Source: Micavibrio sp. UBA6929 (GTDB taxonomy: Bacteria; Pseudomonadota; Alphaproteobacteria; Micavibrionales; Micavibrionaceae). Taken from it: a stretch of 64,000 nucleotides of DNA. Under the pieces are notes generated by a model. That model did not search any database. It was given only the letters and a program-made list of their open reading frames with translations, and was not told the origin of the DNA. Every line of letters begins with the position of its first letter. Position 1 is the stretch's first letter. The stretch covers positions 107,822 to 171,821 of the forward strand of contig DKAJ01000001.1 of assembly GCA_002448815.1 (NCBI GenBank). The letters are read 5' to 3'. Both the position numbers and the translations under genes were made by a program. Shown here in pieces: positions 9,358-17,859 of the stretch.

Positions 9358-9987
9358 TTATTTGAGCTTACCTTGCTTTTTCAAGATGACGCGCAAATGC
9401 TTGCGGCCATTTTGCTCTTCATATTTCTCGTAATATTGCTGGTGATAATCCTCGGCAGGCCAAAAGGTGCTGGCAGGTTCGATCGCTGTGACAATCGGCG
9501 CGTTATACTGGCCGCTGGCCTCGGCGTCTTTGATGGCCTGCATGGCGGCCTCTTTCTGCGCGGCGTTGTGATAGAAAATGGCGGATCGATATTGCGTGCC
9601 CACATCAACGCCTTGGCGGTTTAATTGTGTCGGGTTGTGCGCCTTGGTTAAAAAGAAGCGCAGCAGATCGGCGTATGGAATTTTCTCAGGGTCGTATGTG
9701 ACCTCGACAATTTCGGCATGTCCTGTGGTGCCGGTGCTGATTTGCTGATAGGTGGGGGATTTGGTTTTTCCGCCCATGTAACCAACGCGGGTGTATAAAA
9801 CGCCGTCTAGGGCGCGATATTCGCTTTCGGTGCACCAAAAACATCCACCTGCCAGTGTTGCGATAGGGTATCCTTTGGGCTGCTGTGTCATAAGGTCTTC
9901 TCCATTATCCATTGCGCGTGCGCTTGACATCAATATAGTGCCGCCTGCGAAAAAGGCGATTGCGGCCAGTGTGAGTAAAATTTTCAT
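9358..9987 (-). CDS. msrA: Exported peptide methionine sulfoxide reductase
   Basis: MsrA reduces methionine-S-sulfoxide in proteins. The catalytic signature GGCFWCTESEYRAL places the nucleophile at Cys49. The family segments RVGYMGG and GHAEIVEVTYDP follow, and YRSAIFYHN and the Glu-Asp-Tyr-His-Gln-Gln-Tyr region near residue 178 are present. The N-terminus (about 25 residues, hydrophobic core ending SSARA) is a Sec signal peptide, so the enzyme is probably periplasmic and repairs envelope proteins. AAAGGA lies 7 bases before the ATG. It is divergent from the amidase gene and convergent with ileS. No fused MsrB domain is present. Confidence 0.93.
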   Translation of the reverse strand: MKILLTLAAIAFFAGGTILMSSARAMDNGEDLMTQQPKGYPIATLAGGCFWCTESEYRALDGVLYTRVGYMGGKTKSPTYQQISTGTTGHAEIVEVTYDPEKIPYADLLRFFLTKAHNPTQLNRQGVDVGTQYRSAIFYHNAAQKEAAMQAIKDAEASGQYNAPIVTAIEPASTFWPAEDYHQQYYEKYEEQNGRKHLRVILKKQGKLK

Positions 9988-10041
9988 GACTGTATCCTTT
10001 CATACCTGTATTCGCGCGTATCCTGTGATAAGTTACATGAT

Positions 10042-10563
10042 ATGAAACATCGCTCATCACCGAATTATAATGACCGCAAAAACGGCGCACTGCCATCAAT
10101 GATTATTGTGCATTACACAGGTATGCCAACGGCGCAAGGCGCGCTTGATCGTTTATGTGACCCTGATGCGCAGGTAAGCGCCCATTATCTGATTGAAAAA
10201 GATGGAACGCTTTGGCAATTGGTGGATGAAGAAAAGCGCGCATGGCATGCAGGCGTATCTTATTGGGAAGGGCAGCGCGATATCAATAGCCTTTCAATCG
10301 GGATAGAGCTTGAAAATGGCGGGCATGAAATCGGGTATGAGCCTTTTCCTGATGCGCAGGTGCAGGCGCTTATGGATCTATGCCGCGATATTCAGGCGCG
10401 TCATGATATCGCCCCTGATAACGTTATCGGGCACGAGCATATTGCCCCAGATCGTAAAATGGATCCTGGCCCGACATTCCCGTGGCAGACTTTGGCAGAT
10501 GCGGGCATTGCCACATGGCCGATCAAGGATCTGGCGCGCAAGCAAGATCAATCAGACACATAA
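10042..10563 (+). CDS. N-acetylmuramoyl-L-alanine amidase, AmpD/amidase_2 type
   Basis: The 173-residue product has the zinc amidase fold. It shows IIVHYTG with a metal-ligand His24, SAHYLIEKDG, LSIGIELEN, and the C-terminal GHEHIAPDRKMDPGP segment that supplies the remaining His and Asp ligands. It lacks a signal peptide, so it is more likely a cytosolic AmpD that cleaves the stem peptide from anhydro-muropeptides during wall recycling than an exported AmiD. This assignment of subfamily is inference. It starts 55 bases from the divergent msrA and ends just before the 3' end of rnpB, which is on the other strand. Confidence 0.88.
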   Translation: MKHRSSPNYNDRKNGALPSMIIVHYTGMPTAQGALDRLCDPDAQVSAHYLIEKDGTLWQLVDEEKRAWHAGVSYWEGQRDINSLSIGIELENGGHEIGYEPFPDAQVQALMDLCRDIQARHDIAPDNVIGHEHIAPDRKMDPGPTFPWQTLADAGIATWPIKDLARKQDQSDT

Positions 10564-10575
10564 AAAAGAGAAAAG

Positions 10576-10920
10576 GTCAGAGGGTCTATAAGCCGGGTTC
10601 TGTCGAGGATGACTATTCATCTAGGGGACGTGTTGCCAAGTCCCTCGTGCGACCGACCCGAACCGCAGCGTGGAAATACGCTATCATGCGGTTCCTATTT
10701 GGTCTTGCTTCTGGTGGGGTTTACCATGCCATGAACTGTTGCCAGTCACGCGGTGCGCTCTTACCGCACCTTTTCACCCTTACCTGCTAGGCAGGCGGTC
10801 TACTCTCTGCTGCACTTTCCGTAGGCTCGCGCCTCCCGGGCGTTACCCGGCACCATATTTCCATGAAGCCCGGACTTTCCTCTGGCGCGCAAGGCGCAAG
10901 CAGTCATCCGACCCTCTGAC
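10576..10920 (-). ncRNA. rnpB: RNase P RNA, bacterial type A
   Basis: Read on the minus strand, the RNA begins GUCAGAGGGUCGGAUGACU, continues into the near-universal GAGGAAAGUCCGGGCU, and ends with ACAGAACCCGGCUUAU followed by AGACCCUCUGACC, which closes helix P1 with the 5' end. These are the conserved core segments of RNase P RNA, the ribozyme that trims tRNA 5' leaders. The length of about 345 nt fits type A. A matching promoter lies directly upstream. Exact ends are inferred from the P1 pairing. Open frames read across this stretch are spurious. Confidence 0.95.
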
Positions 10921-10926
10921 GGGCGC

Positions 10927-10955
10927 ACTATGCGCTATTGCACTTGAAAAAGCAA
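10927..10955 (-). promoter_or_regulatory. Promoter of rnpB
   Basis: On the minus strand TTGCTT (10950-10955) and CATAGT (10927-10932) are separated by 17 bases. Transcription would start about 6 bases on, at about 10920, exactly where the P1 helix begins. The agreement with the RNA end supports the call. Confidence 0.65.
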
Positions 10956-10967
10956 TCATTATGGGGC

Positions 10968-10996
10968 TTGGACTGGCGAATCGGGCGTGCTAGAAT
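10968..10996 (+). promoter_or_regulatory. Sigma-70-type promoter of the dcw cluster
   Basis: TTGGAC (10968-10973), 17 bases, TAGAAT (10991-10996). The predicted start near 11003 gives a leader of about 33 bases before rsmH. It is divergent from the rnpB promoter, the two -35 boxes being 12 bases apart, so the two could compete for polymerase. Confidence 0.7.
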
Positions 10997-11035
10997 CGGC
11001 AGTATAAATTGATTTGCACGTGTTAAAGGCCCTTT

Positions 11036-11956
11036 ATGTCCCACATTCCTGTTATGCTTAACGAAGTTCTTACAGCGCTTCAGCCCGAAGACGGTAAGAT
11101 CTATGTGGATGGCACATTTGGCGCGGGCGGTTATACGCGCGCCTTTCTTGAGCGCGCACAATGTAAAGTTATCGCGATTGACCGTGACCTTGATGCGCAA
11201 AAACGCGCCGCAGAATTCACCGATGAATTTGGTGATCGCTTTGAATTTATTCGTGGCTGCTTTGGCGATGTTGCAGATTTACTTGCAGGGCGCAGCGTAG
11301 ACGGCTTTGTTTTGGATTTGGGCGTTTCATCCTTTCAAATTGACGAGGCCGAGCGCGGATTTTCTTTCCGCTTTGATGGGCCGCTTGATATGCGCATGGA
11401 TAAAGGCGCGGGACAGACGGCTGCCGACCTTGTAAATACAATGGGTGAAGAAGATTTAGCCAATATCATTTATAAGTATGGAGAAGAACGTAAATCGCGC
11501 TGGGTTGCGAAACGTATCGTTTCAAGGCGAAAGGGTGCGCCCTTTACCACAACCCAAGACCTTGCAGATGTTGTGCGCTCATGCGTGCCAAAATCCAAAG
11601 ATGGCATCGATCCAGCAACGCGGACATTTCAGGCGTTGCGCATCGCAGTGAATGATGAGCTTGGCGAGGTCGAGCGCGCACTGGACGCAGCGCCAAAAAT
11701 TTTGAACGATCAGGGGCGTTTGGTCGTGGTGTCATTTCATTCGCTAGAAGATCGCATTATCAAGAAAACAATGCGCGAACAGGCAGGGCGCGGAGGCGGT
11801 CAATCCCGCTATATGCCTGATGCGACTCGGGAACAAAAACCTGCACTCTATAATTTACCTCAGACCAAGCCTGTGTTACCTTCTAAAGAGGAGACCAGTG
11901 TCAATCCAAGGGCACGCTCCGCAAAGTTACGTTTGGCTATTCGCTCGGTTATTTAA
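11036..11956 (+). CDS. rsmH: 16S rRNA m4C1402 methyltransferase
   Basis: RsmH (MraW) methylates N4 of C1402 in 16S rRNA using SAM. The opening HIPVMLNEVL, the SAM-binding YVDGTFGAGGYTRAFL, the conserved LDLGVSSFQID and the GPLDMRMD segment, and C-terminal VVSFHSLEDRIIK are all family signatures. Length of 306 residues is normal. It heads the dcw cluster; the mraZ repressor gene that normally precedes it is absent, and rnpB lies upstream instead. AAAGG lies 8 bases before the ATG. ftsL follows after 20 bases. Confidence 0.96.
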   Translation: MSHIPVMLNEVLTALQPEDGKIYVDGTFGAGGYTRAFLERAQCKVIAIDRDLDAQKRAAEFTDEFGDRFEFIRGCFGDVADLLAGRSVDGFVLDLGVSSFQIDEAERGFSFRFDGPLDMRMDKGAGQTAADLVNTMGEEDLANIIYKYGEERKSRWVAKRIVSRRKGAPFTTTQDLADVVRSCVPKSKDGIDPATRTFQALRIAVNDELGEVERALDAAPKILNDQGRLVVVSFHSLEDRIIKKTMREQAGRGGGQSRYMPDATREQKPALYNLPQTKPVLPSKEETSVNPRARSAKLRLAIRSVI

Positions 11957-11976
11957 AAAGTTACGAAAGTTAAAAG

Positions 11977-12321
11977 ATGAAAATGCACCTGAAAACCGCA
12001 TTGGTTTTGTGTTTTGCCATCCTGTCGGGGGCAATGCTGGTGTACACATCACAGCGCGTTCATGACGCGCAGCGCACCTTGCGTATGGCGCGCGCCGCCG
12101 TGCAAAAAGAGACACAAACAACGCGCATGTTACAGGCCGAATGGGCTTTCTTAAGCGCTCCGGATCGTCTTGAAAAGATCGCTGGCGAAAAGTTAGACCT
12201 CGAAGGCGGCGCGCCCCGCATCATCCCTAGCTTTGAGGTACTTCGCCCGACGACAGCGCCACAAATGCATGACGCATCTTTTTCGGGTGACGCTGGCGAG
12301 CATATCGGGGGGCATGAATGA
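11977..12321 (+). CDS. ftsL: Cell division protein FtsL-like
   Basis: The 114-residue product has one N-terminal transmembrane helix (about 6-25, LKTALVLCFAILSGAMLVYT) followed by a predicted coiled coil rich in R, Q, A and E. It then has the segment RLEKIAGEKLDLE, which resembles the FtsL/DivIC pattern near the end of the coiled coil. FtsL bridges FtsB and FtsQ in the divisome and activates FtsWI. Assignment rests on this architecture and on its place between rsmH and ftsI; FtsL sequence is poorly conserved. The stop overlaps the ftsI start (ATGA). Confidence 0.8.
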   Translation: MKMHLKTALVLCFAILSGAMLVYTSQRVHDAQRTLRMARAAVQKETQTTRMLQAEWAFLSAPDRLEKIAGEKLDLEGGAPRIIPSFEVLRPTTAPQMHDASFSGDAGEHIGGHE

Positions 12322-14024
12322 TTTTTTATCGTATGATGCGCCGTAATGCCGCAAAACTGACCGGAGATCGCAGTGCGATGCTTGATTTGGCGCACGGGCG
12401 TCTGGTGGCGTTAAGCAGTTTTTTCGCAATTATTTATATGGTTTTGGCGGTGCGTGCCTTTGATGTTTCGGTTGTGCAGGCCAAGTTTTGGAATATGGAG
12501 GACGCCGGGGCGATTGTTGTCGCCGAAGCGCCAGAAGGTAAACGCCGCGGCAGCATTTATGACCGTAACGGCAATATGCTGGCGACGTCGCTGGATATGG
12601 CGTCGCTTTATGCTGACCCGTATTTGATTGCTGATCCTGAAAAAACCGCGCGCGGCCTGAGCGATATTTTTCCTTCGCTTAACTTTGGGAAGACGCTGCG
12701 CTCGCTGCAAAGTGCGCGCCGTTTTGTATGGATCGAGCGCAATATCTCGCCGCGCCAACAAGAGGCCGTGATGCAGTTGGGCGAGCCTGGCCTTGCCTTT
12801 CGCTATGAAGAAAAACGCGTATACCCAGCCAAAAATGAAATGGCGCATTTGGTTGGTATGACTAATGTTGATGGGCGTGGTCTTGCCGGGGTGGAGCGCA
12901 GTTTTGACCGTATGCTGGCCAAGGGGCAGGATGTCACGCTGAGTTTGGATATGCGTTTGCAACATGCCTTGCACCGCGAGGTCGGCAAGGCAATTGACGA
13001 TTTTAACGCAATGGGCGGCGCTGGCGTGATTATGGATGCGCACACTGGCGAAGTTTTGGCGGGCGTGTCTTTGCCGGACTTTAACCCGCACGAGCCTGGC
13101 TTGTCCGAGGCCGCCGCGCATTTTAACCGCTTAACGCTCGGCGTTTATGAGCTTGGCTCTGTCTTTAAGATTTTCTCGACTGCGGCGTTTTTAGAAACTC
13201 ATGATGTGCCGATGAGCACAACCTTTGATGCGCGCGAGCCTATTAAGGTTGGCCGTTTTACGATTTCAGATTATCACGCGGAAGAGCGTATCTTAACCGT
13301 GCCCGAGGTCTTTATGGTGTCGTCGAATATTGGTTCTGCCATGATGGGGCAGGCCGTCGGGGGGCAGCGTCTGCGCCAATTTTACGAGGATTTAGGTTTG
13401 CTCTCTGCCATGAATGTCGAGGTTGCTGAGGTTGCAAGTCCGCTTGTGCCTGATCGCTGGGGCGAGGTTGCGACAATGACGGCGTCTTACGGGCATGGCA
13501 TTGCCACGACGCCTTTGAATGTAGCGGCGGCTGTGGCGACGGTGGTGAACGGAGGATACTTGATCGAGCCAACCTTCGTGCATGCAGGTGAGGGTGGTAA
13601 AGCGCGTAATAACCGTAATAAAATCAGCGTCATTTCCGAGGAAACATCATACAAAATGCGCGAGCTTATGCGCCTGGTCGTGACCGATGGTACGGGTAAA
13701 AATGCAGATGTGCCGGGCTACCGTTTGGGCGGTAAGACGGGCACAGCAGAAAAATCAGGTGCAGGCGGCTATCAACGCAAGAAGCTTATTTCATCATTTG
13801 TCGGGGCGTTTCCGATTAACGACCCGCGTTATGTTGTGATGGTTGCCGTGGATGAGCCAAAGGGCAATAAGAAAAGCTATGGTTACGCAACGGCGGGCTG
13901 GGTTGCAGCGCCTGCAGTGCAGCGTCTTGTAAAGACGATGGCTAATATTTTAGGGATGGCGCCAGATTATGATGCCCCATCTTACGAGCATCCATTGCGC
14001 CAGTATGTGGCGCTGGAAGGGTAG
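12318..14024 (+). CDS. ftsI: Septal peptidoglycan transpeptidase (PBP3)
   Basis: FtsI cross-links septal peptidoglycan in the periplasm with FtsW. A cytoplasmic N-terminus and one transmembrane helix (about 28-46) precede the class B PBP dimerisation domain (RRGSIYDRNGNMLATS). The transpeptidase domain has Ser281 in SVFK, the SSN motif in MVSSNIGS, and KTGT in GGKTGTAEK, so it should be active. Length of 568 residues is normal. It overlaps ftsL by 4 bases and murE follows after 3 bases, which implies tight translational coupling. Confidence 0.95.
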   Translation: MIFYRMMRRNAAKLTGDRSAMLDLAHGRLVALSSFFAIIYMVLAVRAFDVSVVQAKFWNMEDAGAIVVAEAPEGKRRGSIYDRNGNMLATSLDMASLYADPYLIADPEKTARGLSDIFPSLNFGKTLRSLQSARRFVWIERNISPRQQEAVMQLGEPGLAFRYEEKRVYPAKNEMAHLVGMTNVDGRGLAGVERSFDRMLAKGQDVTLSLDMRLQHALHREVGKAIDDFNAMGGAGVIMDAHTGEVLAGVSLPDFNPHEPGLSEAAAHFNRLTLGVYELGSVFKIFSTAAFLETHDVPMSTTFDAREPIKVGRFTISDYHAEERILTVPEVFMVSSNIGSAMMGQAVGGQRLRQFYEDLGLLSAMNVEVAEVASPLVPDRWGEVATMTASYGHGIATTPLNVAAAVATVVNGGYLIEPTFVHAGEGGKARNNRNKISVISEETSYKMRELMRLVVTDGTGKNADVPGYRLGGKTGTAEKSGAGGYQRKKLISSFVGAFPINDPRYVVMVAVDEPKGNKKSYGYATAGWVAAPAVQRLVKTMANILGMAPDYDAPSYEHPLRQYVALEG

Positions 14025-14027
14025 ATC

Positions 14028-15431
14028 ATGTTTGATTTAAACGGTATTCGCGGTGTGACCTCAGATAGTCGCGCCGTAAAGGACGGCTACGTATTTGCTG
14101 CGATTGCGGGTGCGCACCATGATGGTCACGATTATATCGATGCGGCGATCAAGCAAGGCGCAAGTGCAATTTTGTCAGATCGTGATCTGGTGTTGCCGGG
14201 CGGTGTGCGTTTAATCAAGGTCGATAATCCCCGCCGCGCCTTGGCGCAAATGGCGGCGCAATTCTATCAAGGCGCGCAACCTGAAACGGTTGTGGCGGTG
14301 ACGGGGACAAACGGCAAAAGCTCTGTCGTGACCTTTGCGGAGCAATTATGGCAGTGTCAGGGGTTAAATGCGCGCAGCCTTGGCACAATTAATGCCAAGC
14401 TGACGTCGCCAGATCCTGTGAGCTTGCATCAAACACTGGCGGACTTGCATGAGGAAGGCGTGACGCATCTTGCGCTTGAGGCATCTAGCCACGGGTTGGA
14501 TCAGTGCCGTATTGATGGTGTGCGCTTATCTGCGGCTGGGTATACTAATTTGTCGCGCGATCATTTGGATTACCATGCAACAATGGAGGAGTATTTTCAG
14601 GCCAAAGCGCGCCTGTTTTCTGAGTGCTTGCCACATGACGGCGTTGCGGTTGTGAATATGGATGACCCGTATGGCGCGCGCATTGTCGCGCAAAGCAATG
14701 CGCCGTGTTTGACCTATGGTTATGATGGAGAGCATCTGCGTATCCTTGAGGTTGAGCCTGTTGGTGCAGGCTCAGAGGTGCGCCTGGATATGTTTGGTCA
14801 AGAATATCAGGTCTTTGTGCCATTGATTGGCGCGTTTCAAATATCAAATCTATTATGTGCGGCGGGGTTGACGTTGCAAACAGTGAAACCTGCGCGCAAG
14901 GATGTCGATGGTTTGGTTCAGGCCTTTGCGAAAATTAAGCCTGTAAAAGGGCGTTTGCAACATGTGGCGGGGCATCCCGCAGGAGCGGATATTTATATTG
15001 ATTATGCGCACACGCCAGATGCGCTTGATACTGTTTTAAAGGCCGTGCGCCCCCATGTAAAAGGGCGATTGGTATGTGTTTTTGGCTGTGGCGGTGACCG
15101 CGATAAAGGTAAGCGTCCCTTGATGGGGAGCGTGGCTGCGAATCGGTGTGATACAGTTATTGTTACAGATGACAACCCTAGAAATGAAAAAGCCGTGGAT
15201 ATCCGAAAACAGATCCTAGCGCCAATAAAAGACGTCATGCATAATGAAAATGTCTTCGAAATTGGTGACCGCGCCGCGGCTATCGATTTTTCCATTAAAC
15301 AATTAAAACAAGGTGATGTTCTCGTGATTGCCGGCAAAGGTCACGAAAGCGGCCAGATTCTGGCTGGTGAAGTGATTCCGTTCGATGATTACGAGGAGGC
15401 TGCAAACGCGATAGAAAAGATAAAAGGCTAA
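14028..15431 (+). CDS. murE: UDP-MurNAc-tripeptide synthetase, meso-DAP-adding
   Basis: MurE adds the third residue to UDP-MurNAc-L-Ala-D-Glu using ATP. The ATP loop is intact (VTGTNGKSS), as are the YTNLSRDHLDYH segment, VFGCGGDRDKGKR and the C-terminal KGHE. The DNPRNE motif is the established marker for meso-diaminopimelate rather than lysine. Length of 467 residues is normal. ATG at 14028 lies 3 bases after ftsI. The neighbouring gene on the 3' side is a MurF homologue that, unlike this protein, lacks the ATP loop. Confidence 0.95.
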   Translation: MFDLNGIRGVTSDSRAVKDGYVFAAIAGAHHDGHDYIDAAIKQGASAILSDRDLVLPGGVRLIKVDNPRRALAQMAAQFYQGAQPETVVAVTGTNGKSSVVTFAEQLWQCQGLNARSLGTINAKLTSPDPVSLHQTLADLHEEGVTHLALEASSHGLDQCRIDGVRLSAAGYTNLSRDHLDYHATMEEYFQAKARLFSECLPHDGVAVVNMDDPYGARIVAQSNAPCLTYGYDGEHLRILEVEPVGAGSEVRLDMFGQEYQVFVPLIGAFQISNLLCAAGLTLQTVKPARKDVDGLVQAFAKIKPVKGRLQHVAGHPAGADIYIDYAHTPDALDTVLKAVRPHVKGRLVCVFGCGGDRDKGKRPLMGSVAANRCDTVIVTDDNPRNEKAVDIRKQILAPIKDVMHNENVFEIGDRAAAIDFSIKQLKQGDVLVIAGKGHESGQILAGEVIPFDDYEEAANAIEKIKG

Positions 15432-15437
15432 AAACAA

Positions 15438-16721
15438 ATGGGTTTAAATGCATTGTGGGTCAGCAACGAAGTTGAAGTGATTACCGGAGGGCGATCAACA
15501 ATGCCGTGGGAGGCTGTTGATCTGACGATCCGTCAAGACGATGTGCGCCCTGGGGATTTGTTCTTTGCCTCAGCAGAAGATAACCTTCATCACGTTTTTG
15601 AGCTTGGCGCATCTGCTGCTGTTGTAAGCCACGGTATGTCCGTGCCTGCCGATATCGCCGATCAGTATCCATTATTGCAAGTATCTTGCGTTTACGAGGC
15701 TTTGCGCGCCTTAGCCCGCGCTGCCCGTTTTAGAACGCACAGCGTTGTTATTGCCGTTCAAGGTTTTGAGCAGCGCCGCGCCTTTAGCCGCGCCTTGGGC
15801 GCAGTTGCGGATTACTATGAAGGTGGACGTCACCTGTCATCATCTATGGCGGCGATGCCAGAAATTTGCGACTTCAGTATCTTTAGTCTATCCCCCGCAT
15901 TGCAGCCTGATATCGTTGTGATTGATAAGCCCGCAGCTTTGCGCGCGTGTGGTCTGTTTGAAAATATGCCAACCAATGGCGTGGTTTTGATGAATATGGA
16001 CGCGCCTGGTGCGCTGGATGTGTTGGCACAGGCAAAGGCCGCGGGGCTCAATAATATTTTGCATTACAGCGAACAAGACAAAAACGCGGAAATCTGCGTG
16101 ATGGATCGATTGCTTGCCAGTAACGGCATGCAGGCAACGTGCCGCATTTTGGGGCGCGAGGTTACAATAAACGCGCCCACGCAAAATAATCCAGATATGC
16201 CCATGAAGGCGCAAAGCCTGAATATGTTGATGGCGGCGATGGCGGTCGTAAAATTGTCTGATATGCGTCTGCGTGAATGTGCGCAAGTTATGGCGCGTGC
16301 CTATATGGCGTCATCAGATATGTCGCACCCAGATCACCGCGCCGAGCATATGAAATCAATTTCCCTGCTTGGTGTGGGCGATATGGGCGGTGCGTTCGTG
16401 CAAGAGGCCTTGTTCCGCGTAAAGAACATGATCGACACAGGCGTTGGCCGCCGCACGGTTGTGCTTGAGCAAGGCGCGCCTCATGCGCAGGCACAAGATT
16501 TTACACTGCCATCACGCCTTGGCGGTCAGGATGTTGTGTGTGCCACGAAAAAGATTTCTGTTTTTAAAAACGCAAGAAACGCGGTTGAGGGATTGATTAA
16601 AGGTGTCAAACTACAGCATATTGTACCCGAAGTCCTGACGCCGGGTGATTATGTGGTGTTTAAATCCTCTCCCGATGCGTCCAGCACAGTCTTCTCAGAA
16701 GCACTGCGCGCGGAAGGCTAG
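15438..16721 (+). CDS. Degenerate MurF homologue without a P-loop
   Basis: The 427-residue product is in the murF position and keeps recognisable MurF scaffold. Examples are RPGDLFFAS near residue 40, LGASAAVVSH (56-65), the ALRALARAARFR helix before the ATP loop, MNMDAPGALDVLAQAKAAGLNNI in the central domain (split here by position, residues about 186-208), and a C-terminal Mur-ligase-like region. The ATP loop, normally TGSVGKT(S/T), reads QGFEQRRA (108-115), so the Walker A Gly-Lys-Thr is gone. The segment that normally holds the ExGxNxxGEI signature is shortened to FSIFSLSPALQPD. The DxYNANP motif of the third domain is replaced by GVGDMGGAF. It is therefore unlikely to ligate D-Ala-D-Ala by the known mechanism. 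The frame is intact and lies 6 bases after murE, so it is probably expressed. Confidence 0.75.
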   Translation: MGLNALWVSNEVEVITGGRSTMPWEAVDLTIRQDDVRPGDLFFASAEDNLHHVFELGASAAVVSHGMSVPADIADQYPLLQVSCVYEALRALARAARFRTHSVVIAVQGFEQRRAFSRALGAVADYYEGGRHLSSSMAAMPEICDFSIFSLSPALQPDIVVIDKPAALRACGLFENMPTNGVVLMNMDAPGALDVLAQAKAAGLNNILHYSEQDKNAEICVMDRLLASNGMQATCRILGREVTINAPTQNNPDMPMKAQSLNMLMAAMAVVKLSDMRLRECAQVMARAYMASSDMSHPDHRAEHMKSISLLGVGDMGGAFVQEALFRVKNMIDTGVGRRTVVLEQGAPHAQAQDFTLPSRLGGQDVVCATKKISVFKNARNAVEGLIKGVKLQHIVPEVLTPGDYVVFKSSPDASSTVFSEALRAEG

Positions 16722-16767
16722 ATAAATAAAAAAGATAAACTAACCATAGGGTAGGGATGTCTACTGC

Positions 16768-17853
16768 ATGCTGTATAACTTGCTAACGCCGCTGGCGGAT
16801 GAATTTATTGCTTTTAACTTATTTCGTTACTTAACATTTCGCACAGGCGGCGCCATTTTAACGTCACTGGTGATTTGTTTTATTATTGCGCCGCCAATGA
16901 TCAGAATGCTGCGCGCGATGCAGGCGGGCGGTCAACCTATTCGCAAAGAAGGCCCTGAAACGCATTTTAAAAAGGCCGGAACGCCAACAATGGGCGGTTT
17001 GATGATTTTGATCTCGGTGGCGATTTCAACATTGCTTTGGTCCGATATTACCAGCCCGTTTATCTGGTATGCGCTGCTGATTATGGTGGGTTATGGCTTG
17101 ATTGGCTTTGCGGATGATTTCTTAAAACTGACCAAACGCAATACCAAGGGGCTTCCAGGGCGTTACAAAATTATTGGTCAGGTTGGCTTTGGTCTGATTG
17201 CCACATGGGGCACGATGAATATTTTACCGCCAGAGCTTGCAACGCATATTACTGTGCCGTTTTTCAAGGATCTGGCGATTAATATTGGCTGGCTGTTTCC
17301 TGTTTGGGGTTTGTTGGTTGTGGTTGGCGCATCGAACGCGGTGAACCTAACTGATGGTCTTGATGGCTTGGCAATTGTGCCTGTTGCCATCGCCGCGGCA
17401 TGTTTCGGGTTGATCGCATATTTGGTTGGTCACGCGGCCTATGCTGGATATTTGGGCATTCCTGCCGTTGCTGGCACAGGTGAGCTTGCCGTGATTTGCG
17501 GCGCGCTGATCGGTGGCGCGATGGGCTTTTTATGGTTTAATGCCCCGCCTGCGATGATTTTTATGGGTGATACAGGTTCGCTTTCTATGGGTGGCTTATT
17601 GGGCGCAATTGCTGTGATGGTCAAGCATGAGATTGTTCTGGCAATTATTGGCGGCCTGTTTGTTTTGGAAACATTGTCTGTGATTATTCAGGTGACAAGC
17701 TTTAAGCTGACAGGCAAGCGCGTCTTCGCGATGGCGCCGCTGCACCATCATTTCGAGAAAAAGGGCTGGTCAGAGCCCACAATCGTGATCCGTTTTTGGA
17801 TTATTGCCGTGATTTTGGCTTTGGTTGGCTTGTCGACGCTAAAATTGCGATAA
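16768..17853 (+). CDS. mraY: Phospho-MurNAc-pentapeptide transferase
   Basis: MraY transfers phospho-MurNAc-pentapeptide to undecaprenyl phosphate, forming lipid I, in the inner membrane. The ten-helix protein of 361 residues has all signature elements: KKAGTPTMGG, FADDFLKLTKRNTKGLPGRYK (catalytic Asp pair), NLTDGLDGLA, and MAPLHHHFEKKGW with the conserved His triplet. A 46-base AT-rich leader separates it from the MurF-like gene; AGGGA lies upstream of the ATG. The next gene downstream is on the other strand, so the mraY transcript probably ends here or runs antisense through it. Confidence 0.97.
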   Translation: MLYNLLTPLADEFIAFNLFRYLTFRTGGAILTSLVICFIIAPPMIRMLRAMQAGGQPIRKEGPETHFKKAGTPTMGGLMILISVAISTLLWSDITSPFIWYALLIMVGYGLIGFADDFLKLTKRNTKGLPGRYKIIGQVGFGLIATWGTMNILPPELATHITVPFFKDLAINIGWLFPVWGLLVVVGASNAVNLTDGLDGLAIVPVAIAAACFGLIAYLVGHAAYAGYLGIPAVAGTGELAVICGALIGGAMGFLWFNAPPAMIFMGDTGSLSMGGLLGAIAVMVKHEIVLAIIGGLFVLETLSVIIQVTSFKLTGKRVFAMAPLHHHFEKKGWSEPTIVIRFWIIAVILALVGLSTLKLR

Positions 17854-17859
17854 ATGATT

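Noticed and set aside
10482..10993. Open frames across 10482-10993 on both strands.
   Set aside because: They lie on the RNase P RNA, whose conserved core and paired ends are clear.
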